A DNA stretch of 64,000 nt from Diphasiastrum complanatum (Eukaryota; Streptophyta; Lycopodiopsida; Lycopodiales; Lycopodiaceae): contig CM055101.1 in assembly GCA_029204225.1 (NCBI GenBank), positions 5,211,246 to 5,275,245 of the forward strand, given 5' to 3'. The translations under genes were made by a program, and so were the position numbers. The notes beneath the pieces are model-generated. The model did no database searches. It had not been told where the DNA came from and worked only from the letters and a program-made list of their open reading frames with translations. Positions 44,956 to 56,924 of the stretch are shown piece by piece (positions within the stretch are counted from its first letter, which is position 1; each line of letters starts with the position of its first letter).

Positions 44956-45718
44956 TGGTATCAGAGCCAAATTAAGCTTGCATGTTATTATCTCTAATTG
45001 TTCAAGAATTTGTGTGCTAATTCAAGCAAAAAAATAGTTAATCACTTTTCTTTACCTTTTGTTGAAAAGTATTTGAATCAAAGTGGATAGAAACTGAATT
45101 TTCAGGTCAGAACAGCGATTGTACGAAATTCTGGAATTCCGCACGTGTGAAAATCAGTGATTTTTAGTCCCCTTTATTTCCTTACTATTTGGTCCAAAAA
45201 TAGTGGTGTTATAGCTTGATGGAAAGTTATGAAGAGTATTTTCTATAGATATTGATCCCAAATCAATCTGATGTGTCTATCATGAGTTATAAGCTAAGAG
45301 GGTAGGGAGAGGTCCAAAATCCAAGTGACCACTTTTTGATTTGATTCAATCTTGCTTGATTCTTAATCCATTGTTTTGAGTATCCTACACAAGAAACTGA
45401 AGATCAAGACAAAGTCTGATGTTATTGAACACCTTTGAGCCTTCTGAGAATCATTAGTGTTTTCTTTTGAAGCATCTAACATGTGCCAAAAGTAGAATTC
45501 AAACTTGTCTAAGTACCTCAATCCATTTTGAGTGTCTGATCTAGATTATCTTGTTCTGTGGAATATTTGAGATCTATCTCAAATACAGTTGCAAGTTTTT
45601 CAGATAGGAAGGTAGCACATTCTTGAAAATACCTATAGTGAAAGAGAGTAGCAACATTAAGTCTGATTGGAACAAGCTCAAACATATATTTGTCCACTAA
45701 CTAAGAAGCCTTCACAAT
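44956..45718 (+). other. J primer-binding site and leader
   Basis: TGGTATCAGAGCC follows the LTR directly. The leader holds GTACGAAATT (45121) and CCGCACGTGTGAAAA (45139-45153), a one-base variant of the palindrome. No long frame. Confidence 0.82.
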
Positions 45719-46429
45719 ATGACATCTATAGGAGGATATCTCCTAGAAGCAGGTGAAAGACTAAGTACCTCTAATTACTCAATATGGAAGGTAAGAATGG
45801 AGTCTATTTTGATACTCTAGGATGTTATGGACATAGTACTTGGTATTGAGGAGGAGCCTCAAGCACAACTTGAAATACCAAAGTACAAGAAGAGAGCTAG
45901 AATGGCTCTACATTTTATTAAGATGAATGTCTCTAATGAAATTCTGAGAGAGATAGGATATTGCATCACAGCTAAAGATGCTTGGGATGCACTTAAATCC
46001 ATCTATGAAGCTAAGAACACTTCTAAAATACTCACTCTTAGAAATCAAATTTTCCAAAGTTTTCAAAGAAGTGAGGAGAGTGCATCAAATTATGTTCTGA
46101 GAGTAAATGATCTTCATAGGGAGCTTGCTTGTGTTGGTGTCACAATCGATCAAGATGAGCTAGTACAAGTCATTCTAAATGGCTTAAAAGATGACTATGG
46201 TAATCTTGTTCAATCCTTTGCCATTAAGGAGGAGTTTCCCAATTTGAAAACTCTTCAAGGAATTCTTATCTCTAAAGAAGCTAGGCAAAGTTACAAACTG
46301 TCTAGGATGAACAAACTCGAGCATATTGGAAGTGAAAAGACCTCATTGTCAAGGACGAGCATAAAGGAAGGAGCAGTTTTCTCAAGCATTCAAAAAAGAC
46401 AAAGCCAAGGAAAGAGACAAAGATGGTGA
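45719..46429 (+). pseudogene. Copia J gag, broken
   Basis: It starts MTSIGGYLLEAGERLSTSN, homologous to the A start, but has TAG at 45818-45820 (codon 34). After it, 200 codons read as gag: KKRARMALHFIKMNVSN, YEAKNTSKILTLRNQIF and LVQVILNGL. A frameshift near 46350-46430 moves the zinc knuckle (CFFCGKTGHYAFNC, about 46483-46526) out of frame. Confidence 0.85.
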
Positions 46430-46477
46430 AGAGGATGACTCATCTCATTCTTCTACTTCAAAGACTAAGAAGAAGAA

Positions 46478-49400
46478 AGTCAAGTGTTTCTTTTGTGGCA
46501 AGACGGGGCACTATGCCTTTAATTGCTTCAAAAAGAAAAATCAACTCAAACAAGCAAATCTCTCTAATGAGAAAGAAGAAGATTTTATTGCAAGTGATGG
46601 AGAAGGATCACTCAAGAAAGATGGATCTTGGTACATAGATAGTGGAGCCTCTTCACATATGTGCTGTTCAAAGTAGTCTTTTGACTCTATTGTACCTTAT
46701 AAAGGACTTAAAAGATCTATTTATACTGCAAATGATCATGAGTGCTCTATTGAAGGAATTGGCAACATTCCATTGAAACTTGCTTCTTCTAAAGTTCTAT
46801 CACTTTCCAATGTTCTTTTTGTTCCTAAGCTTACAAAGAACTTGATTAGTGTTGGAAACTTGCTTGATAGTGGTTGTGATATAAAATTCAATTCCAATAC
46901 TTGTTTTATCAAGAAAATTGATGAGATCCTAGCTAATGGATCTAGATATGGTGGAATCTTCAAATTGAATTCTTATGAGAATGCAAACTTTTGTGAAGTT
47001 GCTCTTTTGTCTAAGGAGGAGTTATGGCATAGAAAGTTGGGGCATCCTAATTCTAAGTCTATGTCTTCTATGATCAAGAATGTTAAGGCTATTGGCCTTC
47101 CAAGGTCACTTTCCAAGGATATCAAGCCTTGTGAGGCTTGTGCTATTGCAAAATCACATAGAAAGCCATATCAAAAGTCTTTTATTAAGACTACTCATCC
47201 TTTGGAACTAATTCACTCAGATGTTCATTTTTCTTCTTCTAAAAGTATTGGTGGTGCAACTTGTTTTGTCACCTTCATTGATGATTTTACAAAATATACT
47301 TGGTTGTATCTACTTTCTTCAAAAGCTATGGTATTTGATCACTTCCTAGTTTTCAAAGCTTTTGTTGAGAAACAATTTTCACTCAAAGTTAAAGCTTTAA
47401 GATGTGATGGAGGAGGTGAATACATCTCCAACAAGTTCTATGAATATTGTGAGGATGAAGGGATTAAGAGAGAGTTTTCTTGTGCTTATTCTCCATCTCA
47501 AAATGGAGCTGCTGAAAGAAAAACTCAATCTTTATGTGAATGTGCTAAAGCTATTGAATATTGGGGAGAAGCAATTAATTGTGCAAACTATTTGTGCAAT
47601 AGATTACCTCACAATGCACTTGCAGGAATATCACCATATGAAGTCTTGTTTAAAAAGAAACCTAAGGTTGATCACCTTAGAGTTTTTGGATATGCTTGCT
47701 TTGTTCATATACCCTTGGAAACAAGGAAAAGAGATGATCCTAATTCTATCAAAGGGATCATGGTTGGATATTCATCCAACAAGAAGGCTTACATAATTTA
47801 TGTTCCCTCTACCTCAACTACAATTGAGAGTAGGGATGTTATATTCCATGAGAATCAAAAATACATCTTTGAGGAGGCCGAGATCAAAGATTCTCAAAAG
47901 GATTCTCCTATCATCACCCTTGAAGACTATCATGGAGAGATGGGGCCGAGAATTGAGGAGGAGTCACCTCAAATCTTTTCACCAAGGAGGTCACAAAGAG
48001 AAAGATCCGAGCCTAGGAGGCTTACATATGGAGATAAAGGCAAGTAAGTGGAACTCAACTCCACTAATTGTGCTTATTTTGTTTCACATGAGGAGCCAAA
48101 GGATGTATATGATGCACTCAATTCAAAGGAATGTTTTCTAGCCATGAAGGAGGAATATGATGCTTTGATGGCCAACAAGACATGGAAGCTTGTGGATCTT
48201 CCATCCAACAAGCACACCATTTGTTGCAAATAGGTCTTTCGAGTCAAATATAATCAAGATGGCACAATCAACAAGTACAAGGCAAGGCTTTGTGCAAAGG
48301 GTTTTGCTCAAGTTTATGGACTTGATTATGAGGAGACTTTTGCTCCAGTTGCAAAGATGGTATCAATTAGAATCATAATTTCTATTGCTTGTTTTTTCAA
48401 ATGGCAAGTTTTTCAACTAGATGTTTCTAATGCATTTTTAAATGGATATCTAGAAGAAGAGATTTATATGGATCAACCTATTGGGTTCATCCAAGACAAA
48501 AACAAAGTTTGCTTGCTCTTCACAAGTCTATATGGACTAAAGCAAGCTCCAAGATCATGGTATTCTCGACTTAACACCTTTCTTGATTCACTAGGATTTA
48601 ATCTTAGTAGTTATGATCCTTCCTTGTATGTCAAGTTTTATGATAGAGATATTGTCATCCTTCTCATTTATGTGGATGATATCATTCTAACATGAAGTTG
48701 TATCAAGTTAGTTGAGGAAACCAAGATTGCACTTGGAAAAGAATTCAAGATGCAAGATCTTGGAAAAATTCATTACATATATGGATTAGAGATTGACTTT
48801 CATAATGAAAAAGCTTTTGTATGTCAATCCAAGTATGCTCTTTCAATGTTAAAAAAGTTCAATATGCTAGATTGTAAGAGTATAGAAACTCCTATGGAGA
48901 AAATTGTAAAAGACGCTAACAAAGTTGATGAAAAATCCTTCGTGGACATCACTCTTTTTAGGAGTCTTATAGGCTCCTTAATTTGGCTCACTATAACTAG
49001 CCCTGATATAAGTTTTAGTGTTCATAAGTTGAGCCAATCTATGCAAAATCCTACTATTCATCATTGGAAAATGGCCAAAAGAGTACTTAGATACATATCT
49101 TCAACTTTTGATTATGGTTTGTTATATAAAACTGAAGATCTTCCCATAGTTGGCTATTCTAACTCGGATTTTGCAAGTAATAAAGCAGATCGAAAATGTA
49201 CAAGTGCTTATGTCATATATATTGGAGGAAACTTAATATCTTGGCTTTCCAAAAAGCAAGATATTATATATCTCTCATCTTGTGAAGCTGAATATAAGGC
49301 ACTCACTATTACAACAAAGGAAGTGCTTTGGATCAAGAGGTTGCTAGTGGAGCTAAAGATAATCATGGAAGATGATCTACCTATGATCATGTGTGATAAT

Positions 49401-49495
49401 ATTTCAACACAAGCCCTTGCCAACAATCCGATATTTCATGCAAGGATCAAACACATCGAGGTTGCACATCACTTTGTGAGAGAGAAGCTCATTGG
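46478..49495 (+). pseudogene. Copia J protease-integrase-RT-RNase H, several stops
   Basis: After the zinc knuckle come the protease motif WYIDSGASSH and a stop at 46673. An open integrase frame follows (46773-48047) with HRKLGHPN, CEACAIAKSH, SDVH, DGGGEY and QNGAAERK. An in-frame deletion of roughly a dozen residues occurs after AKAI. Stops lie at 48045 and 48231. RT has Y-V-D-D with a stop at 48693-48695 soon after. RNase H (48750-49495) has NSDFAS in place of DSDFAG. It is cut by the MITE-like element at 49496, and the C terminus (EHINTSSC) resumes near 49888. Confidence 0.86.
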
Positions 49496-49873
49496 CATTA
49501 GAGGAGTCTTGAGCTCCAAAAAGACCCTTTAAGAATTCGTGCAAGATGTAGTTTATATTATTAAAATATTATAACATTAATACTTTTGACTTGCCATAAC
49601 TTTTTAATCGTATTTCAAAAGTATGTCATGTAACATATCATTGGAAAGCCCTTGTTGAGCGCTTTCTAATGCACCAAACTCCGCTAAATTTGAACTTACC
49701 ACTAAAAATTTATGTCCTTTTTAGTGTGGAATCCAAACGTGAACTCAAAAAATTACGTTATGTAGATTTCAAATTTGAGTGTTTTGATTGATCCATGTGT
49801 TAGAAAAAATTGAGAAAAAATATAAAAAGAATCTTTACAAAGGGTCTTTTTTCGATTTAGAAGTCCTCTAATG
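49496..49873. mobile_element. MITE-like 378-bp element with terminal inverted repeats
   Basis: The ends are inverted repeats: CATTAGAGGA plus AAAAAGACCCTTT on the left, and their complement AAAGGGTCTTTTTT plus TCCTCTAATG on the right. This gives an imperfect TIR of about 35 bp. The interior is AT-rich and non-coding. It interrupts the RNase H reading of Copia J, which resumes right after it. I could not define a target duplication, so no superfamily is assigned. Confidence 0.78.
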
Positions 49874-50001
49874 AGGGGAAATCTAATTGGAACACATCAA
49901 CACATCATCTTGTAACCTTTGAGCAAAAATTCCTTCATCAAGCATAGAGCCAATCTTGGAGTAATACCAAGATCCATGTTCAAGTCAACATAGATTGTTT
50001 T

Positions 50002-50049
50002 TAGGAGGAGTGTTGAAAATGAAAAATTATCTATCTTGACTTTAGGCTT
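50002..50049 (+). repeat. Purine tract and first 39 bp of the J 3' LTR
   Basis: TAGGAGGAG then TGTTGAAAATG, matching the 5' LTR start up to GACTTTAGGCTT. At 50050 the match stops and foreign sequence begins. Confidence 0.82.
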
Positions 50050-50074
50050 TCCTATAATCTCAATTCGAGTCCAA

Positions 50075-50533
50075 ATTTAGTGCTTTTTGAAGCATAGTAT
50101 TGATCTAGATTCAATCTAGCTAATGCCTATGACCAAATGGAGTTTTGGATCATTGAAGCATTTTTTTTTTGGATTTTAAGATCAGATCTAAGAGGCTGAT
50201 TTGTTTATATCCTTAGTTGAATTGAAACCTCTAAGAAAAGTGTAAAGAAAAAAAAAATTGTGAGAGTGAAAGCTAGGAATTTTTGTCAAGATCTAATTGT
50301 GTATCATTCAAGCTTGTGTGCTAGTTTGATAGAGACAAGGCTATAGGCAATCTTGTGAGCTTTAGGCCTTTCATAGATCTTTAAAATTCATAAATCTTTG
50401 TGATTTTAGAATAGCATTTATTCTACAATGTCATCCATGGGTGGTTATTTGTTGGAATCAAGTGAGAGACTCACTTCCACAAATTATTCCATTTGGAAAG
50501 TGAGGATGGAATCACTCCTAGTGATCCATGACC
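50075..50533 (+). pseudogene. A-family-like leader and gag start (fragment K)
   Basis: It matches A1 positions about 1834-2293 at roughly 90%: GTGCTTTTTGAAGCATAG, the leader, then MSSMGGYLLESSERLTSTN at 50429 onwards. It stops after 34 codons or so at ATCCATGAC. It is an older relative of family A inserted in, or recombined with, the J LTR. Confidence 0.85.
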
Positions 50534-50534
50534 T

Positions 50535-50617
50535 GTAAGCAAACCTCTATCGCACTTTCTTCTACTGAAGCAGAATATATTGCTGCTTCTCAATCTATTA
50601 AGGAATCATTTTGGTTC
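50535..50617 (+). pseudogene. Copia RNase H fragment
   Basis: About 27 codons read KQTSIALSSTEAEYIAASQ then IKESFWF, the conserved RNase H block, fused directly to the gag fragment K. It is from a Copia type different from those around it (STEAEYIAA rather than SCEAEYKAL). Confidence 0.75.
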
Positions 50618-50975
50618 GTTACTCAAAAATTTTGATACACACATTTTCAATTCTCAGAAATTTTGATACGCGCATTTTCGGAACCCAAAATTTGATACCC
50701 AAAAATTTCTATACACACATTTTCGAAAGCCAAGAGATTCAATACTTCAAATTTTCGATTCGAACATTTTTTAGACCCAAAAAATTCGATACACACATTT
50801 TTGGAACCCAAAATTTAATACCCAAAATTTTCTATCCAAAACTTTAAACCCAAAAACTTCAAATCTCAAAGTTCGATACCTAGAATTCAATACACACATT
50901 TTTTATACCCAAAAACTTCAAATCTCAAAATTTGATACACACATTTTTTATACCCAAACTTTTTGATACCTAAAA
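50618..50975. repeat. Degenerate minisatellite with TTTGATACACACATTTT units
   Basis: Phrases such as TTTTGATACACACATTTT, CCCAAAATTTGATACCC and TATACCCAAAAACTTC recur many times with variable spacing of roughly 30-60 bp. It is non-coding and strongly AT-rich. The units are diverged, so exact period and copy number need a tandem-repeat program. Confidence 0.8.
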
Positions 50976-51203
50976 AACATCTCAATATTATACATAATTG
51001 AAGCTTGTTTTGATATATATTATTCAAAATTGGTAGTTGTTTTTCATCTCTTGGAGGCCTTTTATTATGTGCTTCTACACAAAGAAGATGTTTAAAATTA
51101 TGCTGAAAATTACATTCATATTTTATGGCGAGGAGAAACAATTTGGTGTTTGCTCTTAGAAATTGGTTTCATAATTTTTTCTGCCAATATTTATCAGTAA
51201 AGT

Positions 51204-51285
51204 AAGTAGTGTTGATGTGGTGTGTGAGAATGTGTTCTGATAAGCAAGTAGTGTTGATGTGGTTTGTGAGAATGTGTTCTAGTAT
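51204..51285. repeat. Tandem duplication, 42-bp unit, two copies
   Basis: AAGTAGTGTTGATGTGG followed by TGTGAGAATGTGTTCT occurs at 51204 and again at 51246. It lies just left of the resumed J LTR. Confidence 0.88.
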
Positions 51286-51846
51286 GACCTTTCCATACTG
51301 ACATGAAAGGCATGCACAAAGTGAAATGGACACATGCATGATGATTTGTACATTTCTAGTTAGAACTAGGACACTTGGTAAAAGTAGGTAGAGATACATG
51401 CATGAGATGTGACAAATGTCACATAGACTCTAGTTTTCACTTAGATGTCATCAAAAGGTGGATGGATGTGGTTTTACCTAGAGCTACCTCAAACTCCATA
51501 AATATGTGTAGCTCTTCTCATAATTTATGATGAGAACCAAAGCTTTGTAGCTATCTCATGCCATTTTGGATCCACACCATTTTTGCTTGATATCTCTCTA
51601 TCTTTTTCTCTCTAACTCATGTTGAGGCTAATGCTAATACACTAATTTCTTGTATTTTTGCTCATTTATGATTCATTGCTATCATTCTCTGATGATTAGC
51701 ATGCTAGATTGTGGTTAAGCCATAACTTCTGTACTAGATCTTGCTAATCAATCTAGAATCAGGTTATTGTGCTAATCATACAGCTTAATTAGATCTATCA
51801 TACTTGTGGATCATCCCCACACGTGTGAATTTTGGAAATTTTGTCA
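51286..51846 (+). repeat. Right-hand part of a J-type LTR
   Basis: It matches 44395-44955 at about 90% and ends in TTTTGTCA. CACACGTGTG lies at 51818-51827 at the same distance from the end as in the 5' LTR. No primer site follows, as expected of a 3' LTR. About 195 bp of LTR between this and the 39-bp start are missing, replaced by about 1.2 kb of other DNA. Confidence 0.8.
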
Positions 51847-52720
51847 CTTTAGACCACTTGCCCTTGCTTTGCCCTTGAACTTGTCAAGATCTCTTGAAGA
51901 TCCACCAAACTTGGCAAAGTTTTTGAATAGTAAGACTTTGTACAATGTTAGCATGAGCATCCAACAAACAATTAAGAATAACATCTCTCCTTCCTTAATG
52001 CTCTCATCAATGCAAGCTAACTCATTACTTAAAGCCTTCACTTTCAAAACGAAAGTATTAGGACTCTCTTATTTCTTTTGTATGCTTTGAAAGATTTGTC
52101 TTTTTAGAGTAAACACTCTAGAAGTAGACTTGGATTCATAAAGCTTTTTCAAAGATTCCCAAGCCTCTCGAGATAAATTGGACTTACCAATCTCCTTGAG
52201 TAGCTCATTGGTAACATTCATCTTGATTACATGTAGATTCCATCTTGATTCCATCCTCACCTGATCTTTCTCTTTCAACCTATTCCAATGCACAAAGCAC
52301 TCTTTTGAAATACAAAAAATGTTTCCAAAAAGAAATCACAAAGATATAGAACCTCTCAATTCTCTTCTTGCACTTATAACTAGCAAATCAACAATAGAAT
52401 GCAGAAATCTTGATCAACCTATGATCTACCAACAATCTAATGAATCTTGCCACTTTCTAAGATTTAAACACACTCTATTGAAGTCCAGCAACCTCACAAA
52501 ATAGAGATCCAATCAAAATTAGGGTTTTGACAAAATTACAAAAAATTGAATATTTCAAATTCTACATGCAATTGCCTAAAACTTCATATAGAATCTTGTA
52601 GCCTCCAATGAAGCCTTCCAAATCATCAAAAATCAGCCACTTCTAGTAAGCCAAGTGTGAAATTGAAATTCCTCAAGTTCATAAACCTAAATTGAGTTTT
52701 GATCTACGTAAGATCAATTC
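51847..52720 (-). pseudogene. Copia gag fragment M and its leader, minus strand
   Basis: Minus-strand translation from about 52293 gives NLHVIKMNVTNELLKEIG, EAWESLKKLYESKSTSRV and TLKRQIFQSIQK. After a stop it gives VKALSNELACIDE and a shortened remainder with KGKAR. The leader side (52320-52720) is non-coding. It abuts the J LTR on the left and Ty3-type element G on the right. Confidence 0.75.
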
Positions 52721-52724
52721 TACA

Positions 52725-52959
52725 TTTGCAACATTCTTGATTTTTGAGTAGAAACTCTTCTAGCATGCTCTAGAGATAGTGCTTGGGCTAAGACCAGGTG
52801 CAGTAGGTCATACTTCAATCTCGTTGATCTCCTCGCCCTTTGGCACAAATCGCACTTTCTTAGATATTCCTCGATATCCTTATGAATTGTTGGCCACCAA
52901 CATCCTGATTGCATAATCTTGCAAACTATAATGTCGGATGCAAAATGGCCTCCACCCAT
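52725..52959 (-). pseudogene. Ty3-type integrase zinc-finger fragment of G
   Basis: The H2C2 finger is visible as GGHFASDIIVCKIMQSGCWW followed by CDLCQRA, and the frame runs 79 codons before the element is truncated. The catalytic D-D-E core is absent. Confidence 0.75.
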
Positions 52960-53209
52960 GCCTTCATGTGAGATCGAAATGATTTCAGTGGTCTCATGTG
53001 GAAGAATACACCGCCGAAGAATCCCATCTGGTCCTCTTCAATACAATTGGCCGGCAATGAGCTGATAAGGTCTAGCTTTCAAAATCAATTTCCACTGATC
53101 CGCCTTTGGTAGTGATTTGTCTGGTTGGCCCCGCAATAGATATTCAAACATGTCGACAGCCCATTCTGGTACTGTGTTCACAAAAAAAAAGGCAGCATCG
53201 GCCAGCTCA

Positions 53210-54600
53210 TCATCGGGCTGGGTTGCAACCTCCTTCCCCTTGATTCATGACACACGATCTGCCATGTGTGTGATGTTTTTCCTTGCAGACTACTATCCAA
53301 AAATCAAACTCCAACAATAGAAGTAGCCATCTGGTGAGTCTCCCGGTGTTGCAAGTTTTGTTAACGAGATAGAGCAAGGGTTGATGGTCCATATAAAAAG
53401 CGAAATGTGTGGCCATCAAGTAGTGCCAAAATTTCTTAACCGCATAGATCATTGCCAGTGCTTCCCGCTCTATGGTTGAATAATTCATTTCTGTATCACT
53501 GAGTTGTCGGCTTGCAAATTGGATTGGAAAATCTTTTTTGTGTTCACCTGGCTGGGTTAAGACTGCTCCAACTGCATACTTCGATGCGTCCATATGCACA
53601 TGAAACTCAATGGACCAATTGGGTGGGTGTAAGATTGGTGCTGAAATCAATGCATCCTTAACCTTTTGAAAAGCCTTTAGGGCTTCCTCGTTCCAATGTG
53701 AATCCATTGTGAGTTTGTAGATTGGTCGAGCTAACTCCGCAAAATCTAGAATGAAGATCCTATAATAGTTAGCATGACCCATGAAGATGTAGACTTCGCG
53801 GATCATCCCCGGTGGTGGTAGATCAACAATGATCTTAATCTTTGATAGGTCTGTGGTGATCCCGTGTCTTGACACTATATGGCCTAGAATCAAGCCATGT
53901 GTAATCCAAAATTGACATTTTTCTGGATTCAAGAAGATTTAAAAATTGCGGCATTTTTGTAGCACCTACTCCAAATTGGATAAGTGTTCTGAGTCTGGTC
54001 CATGCATGCACAGATCGTCTAAGAAAATTTCCAGAATTTTTTGCAAATACTCTTTGAATGTTGTCTGCATGACACACTAGAAAGAACTTGGGGCATTGCA
54101 AAGTCCGAATGGCATCACCTTATACACATAGGTTTCCCATTATGTGGCGAATGATGTGTTGTATTGGTCTTGGGGGCTATCTTCACCTGGTTGTAGCTGC
54201 TCAAGCCATCTAAAAAACTATAGGCTTCGGCGCCAGCTACTCTGTCGATGACACTTTTCGTAAATAGTAAAGAAAAATGATCATTTTTGGTGACTGCATT
54301 GAGCGCCTTCAGATTCACACAGATTTGTATTTTGCCGTTCTTCTTGGGTACTATAACTATCGGCGATACCCATTCCGTGCGTTCGATTTCATAAATGAAA
54401 TCTGCATCTAACAGCTTTTGCAACTCCTACTTGATTAGCTCTGTGTAGTTTGGGTTGCAGTGGTAGTAGCGACTCACCTTGGGGACTGCTCCATCCACCA
54501 AGGGTATGGTGTGTTGGACTATAGTTGGTGGAATGCCCTTCAGATCACTATAACTCCAGGCAAAACAGTCTTTATACTCCACCAACAATGATCGTAGTCT
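53210..54600 (-). pseudogene. Ty3-type RT and RNase H of G, broken
   Basis: From 54600 leftwards: KDCFAWSYSDLKGIPP, a stop, LLDADFIYEIERTEWVSP, VPKKNGKIQICVNLKALN, YSFLDGLSSYNQ and IFLDDLCMHG. Then come NPEKCQFWI, GHANYYRIFILDFAELARP and RNase H: FHVHMDASKYAVGAVLTQ, FASRQLSDTEMNYSTIEREA. RNase H is open for 240 codons (53932-53210). At least three stops or frameshifts separate the blocks. The catalytic aspartate pair is present. Confidence 0.82.
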
Positions 54601-54738
54601 CTTGAACTGTGTGGGTATTAACTACTCTCCCACATGCACTATCTTTTCCTCTTTATTTGGCTTGGCAAGGTTCATCGGCTATGTTCGCGCAGGTCCCTCA
54701 AAGACTTGTTCCATTGGTGCCTGACTTTGATCAAATTC

Positions 54739-56290
54739 TCACTGGGCTTGCGACATTATAATTACCATGTCGTCCAAGGTATAATTCTTGAAAGTCTCAA
54801 ATATCTCGTGAACTGGATCTCGTCGAGTTTTCTCTTTTAGCATATTGATCTTAGCCCGACTGGTCATCTTTTGATTTTCTATCATCTGAGTAGAGGATGA
54901 CATTGTATCTGAGTCCATCTTGATTGACTTCAAGGAATCCAACACCTTCTTTTTGCTCTGATTTGTCATCTTGGTGGATTCGTCCTTGTTGTCTTTCATC
55001 GGAACTAACGTGACATTCACCTTGTGGTTGCGAATATCAACATCCACTGTGGCTATAGCCTCCTCGGGTAGATCACTCCATCGGAGTACCTAATTGTAGC
55101 GTTGTTTCAACTTATTCTTCTTATTCGCAGGGGCCTTTGGTGGGTCAATCCTTGAGACCTTCGCCATAGCAGACTTTTGCGACGGTTGAGCTGGTATTGT
55201 CTTGATTCCGTAACGATCTGCGTCCATGTGGTGTAGGACCTGCTCATCAGTCAGCTCAATCTCCTTATTATAAGTTAGAACATGTTACCAAGGGACTAAA
55301 TCATCATCCACTGGATTCTCAATAGGTTTCGTTGACAGCCATGCTACGTTTATCATATTCACCCCAAATGTGATTGGTGTGTCCATAGTGTAATATTTGG
55401 GTGAAGATGTGTTGGGTTCAGGATCTGATTCATATTGATATGACCGACAGTCATTAGTTGTTAATGCATCCATCCATCTCATGACATCCATCTTTGAATC
55501 ATAGTGACCACCCTTGGTTGGCCTTGGGCGATCAATCGTGTCATCTATCGTGGATGATCTGTCATCAGCTTTGGGTGCAATAGGTTTAACCGCCCATGTG
55601 GTTGAATCAACCTTTACAGCCCGCTCTCTGTTCTCAAAGGCGAGTTTTCCTGTACTCCAGTTGTGTATTACTCGTCCATTTTGGCCCATTCAGCCAAAAC
55701 GCTTTTATCTTGTAGCGCAATCCGCAATAATTCTCCTAGAGGTAAACTAACATGGTTTGCCAATAAGATTGTGAGCCTTTCAGTGCGCGGTTCCTCGGGC
55801 TCCACCATGTGAAAATGTAATTCATGATGATGCAACCGATCATTCTGATTTGTGCGCAATGGTGAGTCCGCTTGTGGTTCCCATTCGCCATCAGCTAGAG
55901 GTTCCGTAGAATTGTCCCTTTCTTGCTCTTTTTCCTCCGCTTGGGCTCTCTGTACCCAGTGTCATATTTTCTGGTACTGTCTTCTTTCTTGCCTCACATT
56001 CGGATATGGCGCTGAAGTTTAGGGCTGGTCATCACTGGTTGGTCCATTGGTTCCATTGGCGCTGGTTTTGATTTTGCCTCTTGTTGCAAAGCTGCTAATC
56101 TGGAATTTGTGGTGCTTGATTTGCTATCCTCCTTGCTACTGATCATCCAGATCTCAGATTCATCCGATGGTGGGTTCCAAAGTAGTTGGATATTGCTTGT
56201 ATAGTGGGATGCAGTCTGGATCTTAAGGATCTGATTAATCTGATCGGCCGAAAGTGAAATTTAGACCTTGGACGGTGCTCTGTCCTTGAT
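54739..56290 (-). pseudogene. Gag/protease-region frames of G
   Basis: Minus-strand translation is protein-like with stops. A block with SADQINQILKIQ and WNPPSDESEIW (about 56260-56130), then LPLGELLRIALQDKS (55760-55700). Next are a 134-codon frame (55689-55285) with KGGHYDSKMDVMRWMD, and a 102-codon lysine- and methionine-rich frame (55047-54739). Their place before RT makes gag and protease-linker the likely origin. I could not identify the protease active site. Confidence 0.5.
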
Positions 56291-56919
56291 AAATTTTTAC
56301 TCCTTGCACTGATTGACCTGAGATAGTGACAGTAGTTGGATCTGATGCAGATCTTTCCACTAATCTAGTCTGCAAAGGTTCTCTTGTGTGAGGGTTCTTT
56401 AGCTATTTTTGCAGATAAAAAACTTGATATCTCTCAGATCTTTGGGAAGTAGCTCTCGCAAGGATCACAATAGTTGAATCTGGGTCAGATCTCAATATGG
56501 AAATCTCTACGAGAGTTATCTCTCGCACTAAGTGAAAATTTCACTATATGCGAGGGTTTAGAACTACTATTTTGGCTTGATCTTCACCAAATCTCTAGAC
56601 TAACTCTCGTAGGCTTCATCACTAATGGAAATTGACATTCTAAATTGATTGACAGGGTCCGTGAGAGTTCTTATTGGAATGATTTGTTGGATCTTCACTT
56701 TTTAGTGATTTTTTAGCACTTAAATCCAATTTTCTGCTCACTGGAATCAAACTAACTCTTGCAGACTCTTTTGTGTCTTGGTCTCACTGAGATGGAACTT
56801 CATATTCCTGTGTGAGAGTTCTTGCCCACTGGAATTGAAAATTTTGGTGCCTGCAAGGGTTCTCTGGTACTTTTCCGTCTTTTTCTCACTGGGAACTCTC
56901 ACACAAGCACTTAGTCATC
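56291..56919 (-). other. Leader of G, proximal part, with TGCGAGAGTT-like boxes
   Basis: A non-coding stretch with at least nine boxes of the TGCGAGAGTT / AACTCTCGCA type in both orientations (for example 56443-56453, 56507-56530, 56592-56602, 56750-56760, 56808-56818). It continues, after the L insertion, at 60927. Confidence 0.55.
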
Positions 56920-56924
56920 AAACT
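56920..56924 (+). repeat. Left target-site duplication of Copia L (AAACT)
   Basis: AAACT precedes the TGTGAAAATATTG start of L and is repeated directly after its last LTR base (60922-60926). Five bases is the usual Copia duplication length. Confidence 0.85.

Larger units (their letters stand above)
44160..51846 (+). mobile_element. Copia element J with insertions
   Basis: LTR 44160-44955, primer site, leader, gag, protease, integrase, RT, RNase H, purine tract (50002-50010) and a 3' LTR present in two pieces (50011-50049 and about 51286-51846). A MITE-like element interrupts the RNase H region. The bases flanking the outer LTR ends (ATCTA on the left, CTTTA on the right) do not match, so no target duplication survives. 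Confidence 0.8.

Noticed and set aside
49490-49880. Assigning the MITE-like element to PIF/Harbinger because of TTA/TAA near the ends
   Set aside because: The TTA and TAA are part of the inverted repeat rather than a direct duplication, so the superfamily is left open.
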